NCBI GenBank assembly: GCA_902514225.1
Contig: CABXPN010000012.1
Coordinates: 1-28,434, forward strand
Direction: 5' to 3'
DNA length: 28,434 nucleotides
Source of the DNA: an uncultured Bacteroidota bacterium
GTDB taxonomy: Bacteria; Bacteroidota; Bacteroidia; Flavobacteriales; BACL11
Positions 7,648 through 16,702 of this stretch are shown in pieces (positions within the stretch are counted from its first letter, which is position 1; every line of letters starts with the position of its first letter). The position numbers and the translations under genes were made by a program. The notes under the pieces were generated by a model that did not search any database, was not told the origin of the DNA, and saw only the letters and a list, made by a program, of their open reading frames with translations.

Positions 7648-8462
7648 TCTATTTTCCCACCACATGCAGAACAATATTTATCTACCTCATTAATATGAGT
7701 TAGACAATGATTACATTTTAGTGTTGGGTGATCTAAATCTTGAGAATTTCTTGAAAGGGCAGAAGCAACAATACCTGTAGGAACAGCAATAATTCCATAT
7801 CCCATTAACATAATGATAGATGCGAAAAGTTTACCAAACGCAGTGACAGGAACCGCACTTCCATAACCTACTGTAGTTAATGTTACAATTGCCCAATAAA
7901 TCGAATTTGGAATATCTCCAAATCCATCTGTATTATTTCCCAAAGGTCCTTCTACAATATACATTATTGTTCCTATCACAATGACAAATAATATAACCGT
8001 TAAAAGAAAAACAACAATTTTTGGTATTGATCTTCTTAATGCTATCAGCATAGTTTGCCCACCTCTTATATAAGAGGATAAATGAAAAATTCTAAACAGT
8101 CTAATTAATCTTATAACTCTGATCATCATTAAGAAATGTAAATCAAAAATAAACATTAGGTATGATGGAAGTATTGCTAACAAGTCTACAACTCCCATAA
8201 ATGAAAATATGTATTTCAAAGGCTTCTTAATTACCCAAATCCTTAGACAATATTCAATTGTAAATAATATAGTAAAAATCCATTCAAAAATTTGCAGTAA
8301 TGTCCCATATCGCGCACTAATCTCTTTAACACTTTCTAATGTTACACAGATTACCGAAATCACTATACTTATTAACAAGAGAATATCAAATAATTTACCT
8401 GATCTGGTTTCAGCTTCAAAAATTATATGATATAATTTATTCTTTAGTTTTTTATTGTTCAT
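7644..8462 (-). CDS. Voltage-gated-type potassium channel with C-terminal zinc ribbon
   Basis: This is a six-segment ion transporter in the inner membrane. Segments S1-S3 span about residues 22-130, with the S4 voltage sensor as MIRVIRLIRLFRIFHL (arginine at every third position), then S5, a pore loop with selectivity filter TTVGYG, and S6 (IIMLMGYGIIAVPTGIVA). The residue after GYG is Ser, not the usual Asp. The C-terminus carries a four-cysteine ribbon, CNHC and then CSACGG, about 20 residues long, which is seen in related Bacteroidota channels and may bind zinc. Its stop overlaps the M3 peptidase stop tail to tail in TTAA. It lies 30 bp downstream of the acyl-CoA synthetase on the same strand. 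Confidence 0.9.
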   Translation of the reverse strand: MNNKKLKNKLYHIIFEAETRSGKLFDILLLISIVISVICVTLESVKEISARYGTLLQIFEWIFTILFTIEYCLRIWVIKKPLKYIFSFMGVVDLLAILPSYLMFIFDLHFLMMIRVIRLIRLFRIFHLSSYIRGGQTMLIALRRSIPKIVVFLLTVILFVIVIGTIMYIVEGPLGNNTDGFGDIPNSIYWAIVTLTTVGYGSAVPVTAFGKLFASIIMLMGYGIIAVPTGIVASALSRNSQDLDHPTLKCNHCLTHINEVDKYCSACGGKID

Positions 8463-8492
8463 TATTTTAATTATTCTGCAATATTAACAAAT

Positions 8493-10124
8493 TTATGTTA
8501 CAATTTTATTAGATGAATGATACCAATTAGAATAGTGTTCTTTATATTTCTTTTCTATGGAATTTCTTTTTATTTTCATGGTAGGAGTAAGTAGTTTGTT
8601 TTCTATATTCCACTCTTCATTTACCAGCACTATATTATGAATCCTTTCATGACCATCAAGTTTAGTGTTAACAATTCTTAATGTCTTTTCTAAACTTTTA
8701 ATCAAATCTTCTTTCTGTTTACTTAAACCTATTTCGGATAAAGTAATTAATGCGATTGGTTGTGGCAGCCCATTTCCTACTACACACACTTGTTCTATAT
8801 TCTTATTAGCCGAAAGTTTCATTTCAATCGGAGAAGGCGCTACATATTTTCCTTTTGAAGTTTTAAAAATATCTTTTACTCTACCTGTAATTCTCAAGAA
8901 TCCATTTTCATCAATATATCCTTCATCTCCTGTATAAAGCCATCCTTCTTTTATTGTTTCAGAGGTCTGATCATCTTCTTTATAATATCCATCCATTAAA
9001 GCATTATGCTTAATCAATATTTCATTTTGCTCCGATAGTTTTACATCACAAAGAGGAAGAGCTTGCCCTACCGAACCAATTTTAATATTATCTCTAAAAC
9101 TAACATGAGAATAGCAAGTGTTTTCCGTCATGGCATAAGCTTCTTGTATATGAATCCCTAAACGAGCAAACCACCTAATAAGAGGAGCTGGAGTAGGAGC
9201 AGCACCTGTAAAAATATTTCTTGCTTTACTTAAACCTAAACCTTTCTGTATCTTCTTTTTTATTAAAGACGAAACAAAAGGAATTGACAATAATATATTT
9301 AATTTCTTCTGTGGTAATTTAGTCAAAATACCCTGTTGAAATTTAGTCCAAATTCTTGGAACACCCAAAAAAACAGTAGGAGAAGCAGTAGACAAATTAT
9401 CAGCAAAAGTATCTAGATTCTCTGCAAAAGAAACTTTCCCTCCCGTATAAATAGAACCCATTTGGACCAATAATCGTTCTGCAATATGGCATAATGGCAA
9501 ATAGGAAAAGAAAGATTCATTTTCTAAAGGTAGAGCGTTTACTGCATTTGTAGTTGCAAAACTAAGATTATAAAATTTATGCATCACTCCTTTCGGATCT
9601 CCAGTTGTTCCGGAAGTATAAATAATTGTAGCAAGTTCATTATCATCTCTAATTACATTTTCCATAAGTGGCTCTACACCTTTTGTCACTTCATCCCATT
9701 TCGGATAATCTTCTGAATAGAAAGGATAAGTAATACAATTCATATTTTCAGGAATACCTGATTGCATTTTTGAAAAACCATCTAATTTTCCTACAAACAT
9801 TAATCTTGTTTCAGAATGAATAAGGATTTTATTTAATGTTTCCGCACTTAAATTAGGGTACAAAGGGACTGAAACATGCCCACTCATCATAATTGCTAAA
9901 TCACTCATTATCCAATGTGCACAATTTTTAGAAAGTATAGCAATCTTACTTTTTTCTTCCAGATTTAAACTTTTTATATAAGAAGCCATTTTTCTTACTT
10001 CATCCATAACCTCATTATAAGTCCAATTGTTCCATACCCCATCAATCGGCTGGCTCAAATATACTTTATCCGACTTTTCCTCTTCCCATTTATACATCAT
10101 TTCTAAAGGTGATAAATAATTCAT
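8493..10124 (-). CDS. Long-chain fatty acid--CoA ligase (AMP-forming)
   Basis: The enzyme activates fatty acids to acyl-CoA with ATP, feeding the beta-oxidation operon transcribed in the opposite direction. It is an ANL-superfamily protein of 543 residues. The ATP-binding loop YTSGTTGDPKG is at 169-179, followed by FSYLPLCHIAER (long-chain ACS type), EAYAMTE (adenylate-binding A5 motif), YTGDEG with the conserved Asp, the hinge GRVKDIFKTSKGKYV and the C-terminal lysine motif TPTMKIKR. It is somewhat shorter than typical 590-residue Bacteroidota ACSs. The 129-bp divergent gap to marR contains paired palindromes, so it is probably repressed by the same MarR protein. Confidence 0.93.
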   Translation of the reverse strand: MNYLSPLEMMYKWEEEKSDKVYLSQPIDGVWNNWTYNEVMDEVRKMASYIKSLNLEEKSKIAILSKNCAHWIMSDLAIMMSGHVSVPLYPNLSAETLNKILIHSETRLMFVGKLDGFSKMQSGIPENMNCITYPFYSEDYPKWDEVTKGVEPLMENVIRDDNELATIIYTSGTTGDPKGVMHKFYNLSFATTNAVNALPLENESFFSYLPLCHIAERLLVQMGSIYTGGKVSFAENLDTFADNLSTASPTVFLGVPRIWTKFQQGILTKLPQKKLNILLSIPFVSSLIKKKIQKGLGLSKARNIFTGAAPTPAPLIRWFARLGIHIQEAYAMTENTCYSHVSFRDNIKIGSVGQALPLCDVKLSEQNEILIKHNALMDGYYKEDDQTSETIKEGWLYTGDEGYIDENGFLRITGRVKDIFKTSKGKYVAPSPIEMKLSANKNIEQVCVVGNGLPQPIALITLSEIGLSKQKEDLIKSLEKTLRIVNTKLDGHERIHNIVLVNEEWNIENKLLTPTMKIKRNSIEKKYKEHYSNWYHSSNKIVT

Positions 10125-10147
10125 AATTTCTTAGATTTTAATTTCGA

Positions 10148-10155
10148 TAAAAATA
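10148..10155 (-). promoter_or_regulatory. Possible -7 element of the acyl-CoA ligase gene
   Basis: On the minus strand this reads TATTTTTA, one mismatch from TAnnTTTG, about 23 nt upstream of the ligase ATG. A -33 element for it would fall inside the palindrome at 10174-10191. The assignment is tentative because the whole gap is AT-rich. Confidence 0.3.
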
Positions 10156-10173
10156 AACATTTTTTTATAAACT

Positions 10174-10191
10174 TATTATGCAAGCATAATA
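10174..10191. promoter_or_regulatory. Operator 1: 18-bp palindrome, probable MarR site
   Basis: TATTATGCAAGCATAATA is an inverted repeat with 8-bp perfect arms around a 2-nt centre. Together with operator 2 it defines the consensus TAyTATGCAmGCATArTA. It lies in the divergent gap between the acyl-CoA ligase and marR and would overlap the -33 region of the ligase promoter, which fits repression. MarR proteins typically bind 16-20 bp palindromes next to their own gene. Confidence 0.8.
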
Positions 10192-10201
10192 TTTATATAT
10201 T

Positions 10202-10219
10202 TACTATGCACGCATAGTA
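10202..10219. promoter_or_regulatory. Operator 2: 18-bp palindrome, probable MarR site
   Basis: TACTATGCACGCATAGTA is the second inverted repeat with 8-bp perfect arms. Where it differs from operator 1 in one arm it carries the compensating change in the other arm (TAC/GTA against TAT/ATA), which is strong evidence that symmetry is selected. The centres of the two palindromes are 28 bp apart. It covers the expected -33 region of the marR promoter. Confidence 0.8.
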
Positions 10220-10227
10220 TTTTTTAT

Positions 10228-10235
10228 TATTTTCG
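10228..10235 (+). promoter_or_regulatory. Candidate -7 element of the marR-fad operon
   Basis: TATTTTCG is one mismatch from TAnnTTTG and sits 18 nt before the marR ATG. Operator 2 ends 8 nt upstream, so bound MarR would block RNA polymerase. Confidence 0.4.
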
Positions 10236-10253
10236 TAGCATTAAAAAAAAACT

Positions 10254-10682
10254 ATGGAACAAGAAGAAACGATAGATTATAATATCAGAAAGACTTGGTA
10301 TAATATTACGAAACTTTATAATCGTACTGCAAATGAGTATATGGCAAGCATGGCTTTAGGTATGATTATACTTAATATTGATATTACAGAAGGAACGCCT
10401 TCCACTCAACTCGGACCTAATATGGGTATGGAGGCAACTTCATTATCTCGTTCGTTAAGTAAATTAGAAGAAAGTGGAGTAATTGAAAGAAAAACAGACC
10501 CAAACGATAAAAGAAGAACTGTAATACATTTAACTCCACTTGGTATGGACTGGAGGGAAGTTGCTAAAGAAACAGTAATAAATTTTAATGAAAGCATACA
10601 ATCACATTTTGAACAAAAAGAAATGGATATCTTCTTTGCCATATTAAAAAAGATAAATAAAATTATAGATGAAACTAAATAG
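10254..10682 (+). CDS. MarR family transcriptional regulator of fatty acid degradation
   Basis: This is a 142-residue winged helix-turn-helix dimer. The recognition region is MGMEATSLSRSLSKLEESG (about residues 60-80), followed by the wing with the MarR-typical basic tip DPNDKRRTV and then LTPLG. The flanking helices form the dimer interface where a ligand would bind. It is the first gene of the beta-oxidation operon, with the fadN-like gene overlapping its end by 14 nt, and two matching palindromes lie directly upstream. By analogy with other MarR repressors in fatty-acid operons, an acyl-CoA or fatty acid is the likely inducer; this is inference. Confidence 0.92.
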   Translation: MEQEETIDYNIRKTWYNITKLYNRTANEYMASMALGMIILNIDITEGTPSTQLGPNMGMEATSLSRSLSKLEESGVIERKTDPNDKRRTVIHLTPLGMDWREVAKETVINFNESIQSHFEQKEMDIFFAILKKINKIIDETK

Positions 10683-13059
10683 ACACATTAATAAGGTAGC
10701 AGTAGTTGGTTCCGGAATTATGGGTTCTCGTATTGCTTGCCATTTTGCAAATATTGGAGTTGAAGTTCTACTCTTGGATATTGTTCCTTTTGATTTAACT
10801 AAGGAACAATTAAAAGACAAAACAATTAGAAATTCCATAGTAAATGATGCCCTAAAAAGCACACTAAAAAGTAAACCCTCTCCTATTTACAGTAAAGAGT
10901 TTGCAAGTAGAATTACTACAGGAAATTTAGAGGATGATTTGCATAAAATTGCAGATACAGATTGGATTATTGAGGTAGTTGTGGAAAGGCTTGACATTAA
11001 AAAACAGGTTTTTGAAAAAATAGAAAAGTTCAGAACAAACGGAACTTTAATTTCTTCCAATACTTCCGGAATTCCTATTGAAAGCATGATTGATGGAAGA
11101 AATGACGACTTTAAAGCTCATTTCTGTGGAACTCACTTTTTCAATCCTCCAAGATATTTGAAATTATTGGAAATTATTCCAACCACTAAAACAAAATCGG
11201 AAGTTACTGACTTCCTTATGAGTTATGGGGATAAATTCCTTGGAAAAGACATGGTACTTTGTAAGGACACTCCTGCATTTATTGCCAACAGAATTGGAGT
11301 TGCAAATATCATGTCACTATTCCACTTGGTAAAAGAATTAGATTTGACAGTAGAAGAAGTTGATTCCTTAAGCGGACCAATTATTGGTCGTCCAAAATCA
11401 GCAACTTTCCGTACTTGTGATTTAGTTGGATTGGATACGCTTATTCATGTTGCAAATGGAGTTTATGAAAATTGTCCTAATGATGAAATGAGAGGGAATT
11501 TTGAATTACCTGATTTCATTACAAAGATGAGTGAGAACAAATGGTTAGGGGACAAAACTAAGCAAGGTTTCTACAAAAAATCAAAAGATGCAAACGGAAA
11601 AAGAGTTATTGAGGCACTAAACCTCAGTACTATGGAATATGCTCCAAAACAAAGAATAAAATTCGCAACCATTGCAGCTGCAAAACAGGAAGATGACTTA
11701 TTAAAAAGATTAAAAATTCTTGTAAAAGGAAAAGATAAAGCAGGAGAGTTTTACCGTAAATCATTTTATTCTTCCTTTGCTTATGTATCGCACAGAATAC
11801 CTGAAATAACGGATGACCTTTACAAAATAGACAGAGCACTTTGTGCAGGTTTTGGTTGGGAAATAGGACCATTTCAGATGTGGAATGCTTTAGATGTTGA
11901 AGAAACACTTTCCAAAATGGAAGAGAATGGATACAAAGCAGCTCCTTGGGTTTATGATATGGTTAAATCTGGACAGTCTTCTTTTTACACTACTAAAAAC
12001 GGAATATTAAATTATTATAATATCCCTAAACAATCCCAGGAAAAAGTTTCTGGAATGGAGAATTTTATTGTATTGGATCATATCCGTGAAAACAATACCA
12101 TTTGGAGTAATTCAGGATGTAACCTAACCGATATTGGAGATGGGATTGTAAACTTGGAATGGAGAACAAAAATGAATTCTATTGGTGGAGAAGTATTAGA
12201 AGGAATTCAGAAAGCAATTGAAATTGCAGAAAAAAATCACAAAGGATTAGTTATTGCAAATCAAGGAACAAACTTTTCGGTTGGTGCAAATATTGCTATG
12301 ATTTTTATGATGGCTATAGAGCAAGAATATGAAGAAATTGATTTTGCGGTTCGTGCGTTTCAGAATACTACAGGAAGAATTAGATATTCATCTGTACCAG
12401 TTGTTGTTGCAACTCATGGAATGACCTTAGGTGGAGGTTGTGAAATCTCTTTACATGCTGATCATGTACAGGCCTCAGCAGAAACCTATATCGGATTAGT
12501 AGAAATGGGAGTTGGAGTAATACCTGGAGGAGGAGGGACTAAAGAAATGGCTAAAAGAGCATCTGACGCATACTTCTCTGGAGACATTCAACTTCCAACT
12601 ATTAAAGAGAAGTATCTAAATATTGGAATGGCAAAAGTTGCAACTTCTGCACAAGAAGCTATTGAGTTAGATTTACTCTTAAGAAATAGAGATAAAGTAA
12701 CAATAGGAATCAATAACTTAATAACAGATGCAAAATCTTCAGCACTTACTTTAGCAAATCAAGGTTATACAAAGCCAGTAGAGAGTAAAATCAAAGCTTT
12801 AGGAAAAGAAGGTTTGGGTATGTTTATGGTAGGTGCACATTCCATGCATGCAGCAGGATACATTACTGAACATGAAAAATTAATGTCAGAAAAATTAGCT
12901 TATGCAATTTGTGGTGGAGATTTATCAGCTCCTACTTTAGTTTCGGAGCAATATTTATTAGACCTTGAAAGAGAAGCCTTCCTATCATTATGTGGAGAAA
13001 GAAAAACTTTGGAAAGAATAGAACACATGTTAAAGAAAGGTAAACCATTAAGAAATTAA
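10669..13059 (+). CDS. fadN: Multifunctional 3-hydroxyacyl-CoA dehydrogenase / enoyl-CoA hydratase (FadN-like)
   Basis: The enzyme performs the hydratase and NAD-dependent dehydrogenase steps of beta-oxidation. The 796-residue chain has the FadN order, dehydrogenase first and hydratase last, the reverse of E. coli FadB. The NAD Rossmann motif VAVVGSGIMGSRIA is at about 9-22, the catalytic His of GTHFFNP is near 156, and the C-terminal crotonase part has oxyanion-hole MTLGGGCE with Glu592 and GLVE with Glu612, 20 residues apart as are E119 and E139 of FadB. The ATG at 10669 overlaps marR by 14 nt; homologues start at the same distance from the NAD motif. It forms the enzyme core with fadA, 4 nt downstream. 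Confidence 0.95.
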   Translation: MKLNRHINKVAVVGSGIMGSRIACHFANIGVEVLLLDIVPFDLTKEQLKDKTIRNSIVNDALKSTLKSKPSPIYSKEFASRITTGNLEDDLHKIADTDWIIEVVVERLDIKKQVFEKIEKFRTNGTLISSNTSGIPIESMIDGRNDDFKAHFCGTHFFNPPRYLKLLEIIPTTKTKSEVTDFLMSYGDKFLGKDMVLCKDTPAFIANRIGVANIMSLFHLVKELDLTVEEVDSLSGPIIGRPKSATFRTCDLVGLDTLIHVANGVYENCPNDEMRGNFELPDFITKMSENKWLGDKTKQGFYKKSKDANGKRVIEALNLSTMEYAPKQRIKFATIAAAKQEDDLLKRLKILVKGKDKAGEFYRKSFYSSFAYVSHRIPEITDDLYKIDRALCAGFGWEIGPFQMWNALDVEETLSKMEENGYKAAPWVYDMVKSGQSSFYTTKNGILNYYNIPKQSQEKVSGMENFIVLDHIRENNTIWSNSGCNLTDIGDGIVNLEWRTKMNSIGGEVLEGIQKAIEIAEKNHKGLVIANQGTNFSVGANIAMIFMMAIEQEYEEIDFAVRAFQNTTGRIRYSSVPVVVATHGMTLGGGCEISLHADHVQASAETYIGLVEMGVGVIPGGGGTKEMAKRASDAYFSGDIQLPTIKEKYLNIGMAKVATSAQEAIELDLLLRNRDKVTIGINNLITDAKSSALTLANQGYTKPVESKIKALGKEGLGMFMVGAHSMHAAGYITEHEKLMSEKLAYAICGGDLSAPTLVSEQYLLDLEREAFLSLCGERKTLERIEHMLKKGKPLRN

Positions 13060-13063
13060 AATT

Positions 13064-14242
13064 ATGAATACAGCATATATAGTAGCAGGATACAGATCAG
13101 CAGTAGGGAAATCAGGAAAAGGAGTTTTTAAATTTACTAGACCTGATGATTTAGCAGCAGATGTAATTAAACATTTAGTAGCATCTATTCCTGAATTAGA
13201 TAAAGATAAAATTGATGATGTGATTTGTGGAAACGCAACTCCTGAAGCAGAACAAGGACTAAATATTGGAAGAATGATTTCCTTAATGGGCTTAGATACT
13301 ATAAAAGTTCCGGGAATGACAGTAAACAGGTATTGTTCATCAGGACTGGAAACCATTGCAATTGCAAATGCAAAAATACAAAGTGGAATGGCCGATTGCA
13401 TTATTGCCGGAGGTGTAGAATGCATGTCTCCTATCCCATTTGGAGGATGGAGAATTGTACCAAATTATGATGTAGCAAAAAGAAATTCTGATTGGTACTG
13501 GAACATGGGACTTACTGCAGAAGCAGTTGCCGACAAATGGAATATCAGCAGAAAAGATCAAGATGAATTTGCTTTTAACTCCCACCAAAAGGCACTTAAC
13601 GCGATTGAAAAAGGATACTTTAAAAGTGGAATTGTGCCTATTACGGTAAAGGAAACTTACTTAGACAAAAACGAAAAAAGACAAGAAAGAGAATATGTAG
13701 TAGATACAGATGAAGGACCAAGAAAAGGAGGTACAGCTGAAGCATTAGCAAAACTAAGAACTGTATTTGCACAAGAAGGGACAGTTACTGCAGCAAATGC
13801 ATCACAAACTTCAGATGGAGCAGCTTTTGTTATATTAATGTCAGAAAAAATGGTGAATGAGTTGGGAGTAAAACCTATTGCGAAACTACTCAGTTATTCT
13901 GTAGCAGGAGTAGAACCAAAACACATGGGAATAGGACCAGTTAAAGCAATACCAATGGCACTTAAAAAAGCTGGATTGACATTGGGAGATATTGAACAAA
14001 TTGAATTGAATGAAGCTTTTGCCTCACAGTCATTAGCAGTAATTCGTGAGTTAGGATTAAACCGAGAAATTGTAAATGTAAATGGAGGAGCAATTGCCTT
14101 AGGACATCCACTAGGATGTACGGGAGGAAAACTAACAGTTCAGTTGATAAACGAAATGAAAAGAAGAAATCAGAAATACGGAATGGTAACCATGTGTGTA
14201 GGTGCAGGACAAGGTGCAGCCGGAGTTTTTGAAATCCTATAA
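13064..14242 (+). CDS. fadA: Acetyl-CoA C-acyltransferase (3-ketoacyl-CoA thiolase)
   Basis: FadA performs the thiolytic last step of beta-oxidation, releasing acetyl-CoA. The 392-residue length is standard. All catalytic positions are present: acylated Cys91 in NRYCSSGLE, His348 in [10 protein letters not shown], and Cys378 in [11 protein letters not shown]; the last segment has CVGAGQG where many thiolases have CGGGG, a common variant in this group. It follows the fadN-like gene by 4 nt and probably forms the trifunctional complex with it. There is a 32-bp gap to ppsA without a visible terminator. Confidence 0.96.
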   Translation: MNTAYIVAGYRSAVGKSGKGVFKFTRPDDLAADVIKHLVASIPELDKDKIDDVICGNATPEAEQGLNIGRMISLMGLDTIKVPGMTVNRYCSSGLETIAIANAKIQSGMADCIIAGGVECMSPIPFGGWRIVPNYDVAKRNSDWYWNMGLTAEAVADKWNISRKDQDEFAFNSHQKALNAIEKGYFKSGIVPITVKETYLDKNEKRQEREYVVDTDEGPRKGGTAEALAKLRTVFAQEGTVTAANASQTSDGAAFVILMSEKMVNELGVKPIAKLLSYSVAGVEPKHMGIGPVKAIPMALKKAGLTLGDIEQIELNEAFASQSLAVIRELGLNREIVNVNGGAIALGHPLGCTGGKLTVQLINEMKRRNQKYGMVTMCVGAGQGAAGVFEIL

Positions 14243-14274
14243 AAAAACGAAAACAACACTAACCATAAAAAATA

Positions 14275-16698
14275 ATGAAAAACAAGTACATTGTAAATTT
14301 GGATGAAGTTTTACTTTCCGACCTAGAATTAGTTGGAGGAAAAAATGCTTCCTTAGGAGAAATGATTCAAAAATTAGGTAAATTGGGAGTAAATATTCCT
14401 GGAGGATTTGCCCTTACGGTTGATGCATATTGGGAATTTATTAGTTTCAATAAATTAGATAAGACCATTCGTTCCCTAATAAAAGGAATGAAAAAAGATG
14501 ACTTAGTTTCCTTAAGAAAAACAGGTTTAGAAATAAGAGAAATTATCAGAAATGGTGAGTGGCCAGAAGATTTGAAAGAAGAAATAAAAGAAAGGTATAC
14601 AAAATTATCTCAAAAATATGGTTCTGACATTACTGATGTAGCAGTTCGGTCTTCAGCTACAGCTGAAGATTTACCAGATGCGTCTTTTGCAGGACAACAA
14701 GAAACCTATTTAAATGTTAGAGGTCCTGAGCAAATTTTAACTTCTGTAAGAAATTGTTTTGCATCACTTTTTACCGATAGAGCAATTTCTTATCGAAATA
14801 ATTTCGGATTTGACCATTTTGATGTAGGACTTTCTGTTTGTGTACAGAAAATGGTTCGTTCTGATTTAGCATCTTCAGGAGTTGCTTTTTCACTAGATAC
14901 CGAAAGCGGGTTTAAAGATGTAGTTTTAATTAACGGTTCTTACGGATTGGGTGAAAGTGTCGTACAAGGTACTGTTTCTCCAGATGAATTTTTGATTTTT
15001 AAACCAACTTTAAAAGATGGTTTTGAATCTATTATTGAAAAGAAAATGGGTAAGAAAGAAAATAAAATGATTTATTCTACTGACCCTGGACAATTAGTAA
15101 AGACCGTTCATGTTGGGAATACTCAACAAGATGAATTCTGTATTTCAGATAAACAAGCCTTACAGTTAGCTGAATGGGTTTGTATTATTGAAAATTATTA
15201 TACTGAGCTAAAAGGACACTGGTGCCCAATGGATACCGAATGGGCTCTAGATGGACTAACAGGAGATTTATTTATTGTTCAAGCAAGACCAGAAACTATT
15301 CATTCCCGAAAAAAGGATAATGATTTAGTAGAATATAGAATTGATAACTATGAAAATGCAGCAGTAAGATTAACAGGAATTGCAGTAGGAGATAAAATAG
15401 GACAAGGAAAAGTACAGAAAATGTATTCATTAGATGGTAGAGATGGAACTTTTGATGGTTCTGACTTTAAAGATGGAGATATTTTAGTTACTGAAATGAC
15501 AGACCCTGATTGGGAGCCAATCATGAAAAAAGCCTCTGCAATTATCACAAATAAAGGAGGAAGAACATGCCATGCAGCAATTGTTGCCCGAGAGATGGGA
15601 GTACCTGCAATTGTAGGAACAGAAAATGGAACGGAAGTCCTTTTTAACGGTGAAGAATTTACGGTAAGTTGCGCTGAAGGAGATGTTGGGAAAGTATATG
15701 AAGGAATAGTCTCTTTTAAATTGAAGAAGACAAAATTGGACAACCTTCCAACTACAAAAACTCCAATTATGCTAAATGTAGCTTCTCCTGATTTGGCTTT
15801 TAAATTTGCTCAAATACCAAATGCAGGCGTGGGACTCGCTAGAGAGGAATTTATTATTAATAATTACATACAAGCACATCCTTTAGCACTTTTAAAACAC
15901 AAAGAATTAGAGGATGATGAATTATCAGAAAAGATAAGAGTATTAACAAGAGGATTTAAAGATGAAGAGACTTTTTTTATTAAAAGACTTTCCTATGGAG
16001 TCGCAAAAATTGCATCAGCATTCTATCCAAAACAAGCTATCGTAAGGATGTCTGATTTTAAATCAAACGAATATTACAACTTGTTAGGAGGAAATTATTT
16101 TGAGCCAACTGAAGAAAATCCTATGATTGGATGGAGAGGCGCTTCTCGTTACTATTCTGACCAATATGAATACGCTTTTGGAATGGAATGTAAATCTATT
16201 AAAAGAGTGAGAGACAAAATGGGACTAAACAATGTTACCATTATGATTCCTTTTTGCAGAACAGTTGAAGAATTACAAAAGGTCTATAAAGTGATGAAAA
16301 AATATGGACTAGAAAGAGGAAAAGATGGTTTGCAAGTTTACCTTATGGCAGAGTTACCATCAAATATATTAATGGCAGAAGAGTTTTCTGAACTCATTGA
16401 TGGTTTCTCTATAGGCTCTAACGATTTAACGCAATTAACTTTAGGGTTGGACAGAGATTCATCCTTAGTAGCCCATATATATAACGAAAGGAATCCTGCA
16501 GTAAAACGATCAATTTCTAACCTTATAAAAGTAGCAAAAAAGACAAAAACAAAGGTAGGAATTTGTGGTCAAGGACCATCAGACTACCCTGACTTTGCAC
16601 AGTTTTTAGTAGAAGAAGGAATTGATACTATTTCGGTAACTCCTGACTCTATGTTAAAGGCAATAAAAGCAATTCATAAAATTGAAACAAAAAAATAA
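14275..16698 (+). CDS. ppsA: Phosphoenolpyruvate synthase
   Basis: PpsA converts pyruvate and ATP to PEP, AMP and phosphate, the entry to gluconeogenesis. The 807-residue chain has the three expected domains: an N-terminal ATP-grasp domain (LVGGKNASLGEM near 20; VAVRSSATAEDLPDASFAGQQ near 122-142), the swivelling phosphohistidine domain (GGRTCHAAI, His about 433), and the C-terminal PEP/pyruvate TIM barrel ending with GICGQGPSDYP, Cys about 764, followed by the stretch DTISVTPDS. That is close to E. coli PpsA (792 residues). It is placed between fadA and the acyl-CoA dehydrogenase with short gaps, so it should be induced with beta-oxidation. Confidence 0.95.
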   Translation: MKNKYIVNLDEVLLSDLELVGGKNASLGEMIQKLGKLGVNIPGGFALTVDAYWEFISFNKLDKTIRSLIKGMKKDDLVSLRKTGLEIREIIRNGEWPEDLKEEIKERYTKLSQKYGSDITDVAVRSSATAEDLPDASFAGQQETYLNVRGPEQILTSVRNCFASLFTDRAISYRNNFGFDHFDVGLSVCVQKMVRSDLASSGVAFSLDTESGFKDVVLINGSYGLGESVVQGTVSPDEFLIFKPTLKDGFESIIEKKMGKKENKMIYSTDPGQLVKTVHVGNTQQDEFCISDKQALQLAEWVCIIENYYTELKGHWCPMDTEWALDGLTGDLFIVQARPETIHSRKKDNDLVEYRIDNYENAAVRLTGIAVGDKIGQGKVQKMYSLDGRDGTFDGSDFKDGDILVTEMTDPDWEPIMKKASAIITNKGGRTCHAAIVAREMGVPAIVGTENGTEVLFNGEEFTVSCAEGDVGKVYEGIVSFKLKKTKLDNLPTTKTPIMLNVASPDLAFKFAQIPNAGVGLAREEFIINNYIQAHPLALLKHKELEDDELSEKIRVLTRGFKDEETFFIKRLSYGVAKIASAFYPKQAIVRMSDFKSNEYYNLLGGNYFEPTEENPMIGWRGASRYYSDQYEYAFGMECKSIKRVRDKMGLNNVTIMIPFCRTVEELQKVYKVMKKYGLERGKDGLQVYLMAELPSNILMAEEFSELIDGFSIGSNDLTQLTLGLDRDSSLVAHIYNERNPAVKRSISNLIKVAKKTKTKVGICGQGPSDYPDFAQFLVEEGIDTISVTPDSMLKAIKAIHKIETKK

Positions 16699-16702
16699 TA
16701 CA

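Noticed and set aside
12846..12858. ATGCATGCA in fadN as a third MarR site
   Set aside because: It is within coding sequence, lacks the flanking TA..TA arms and the 2-nt centre of the operators; ordinary His/Met/Ala codons explain it.
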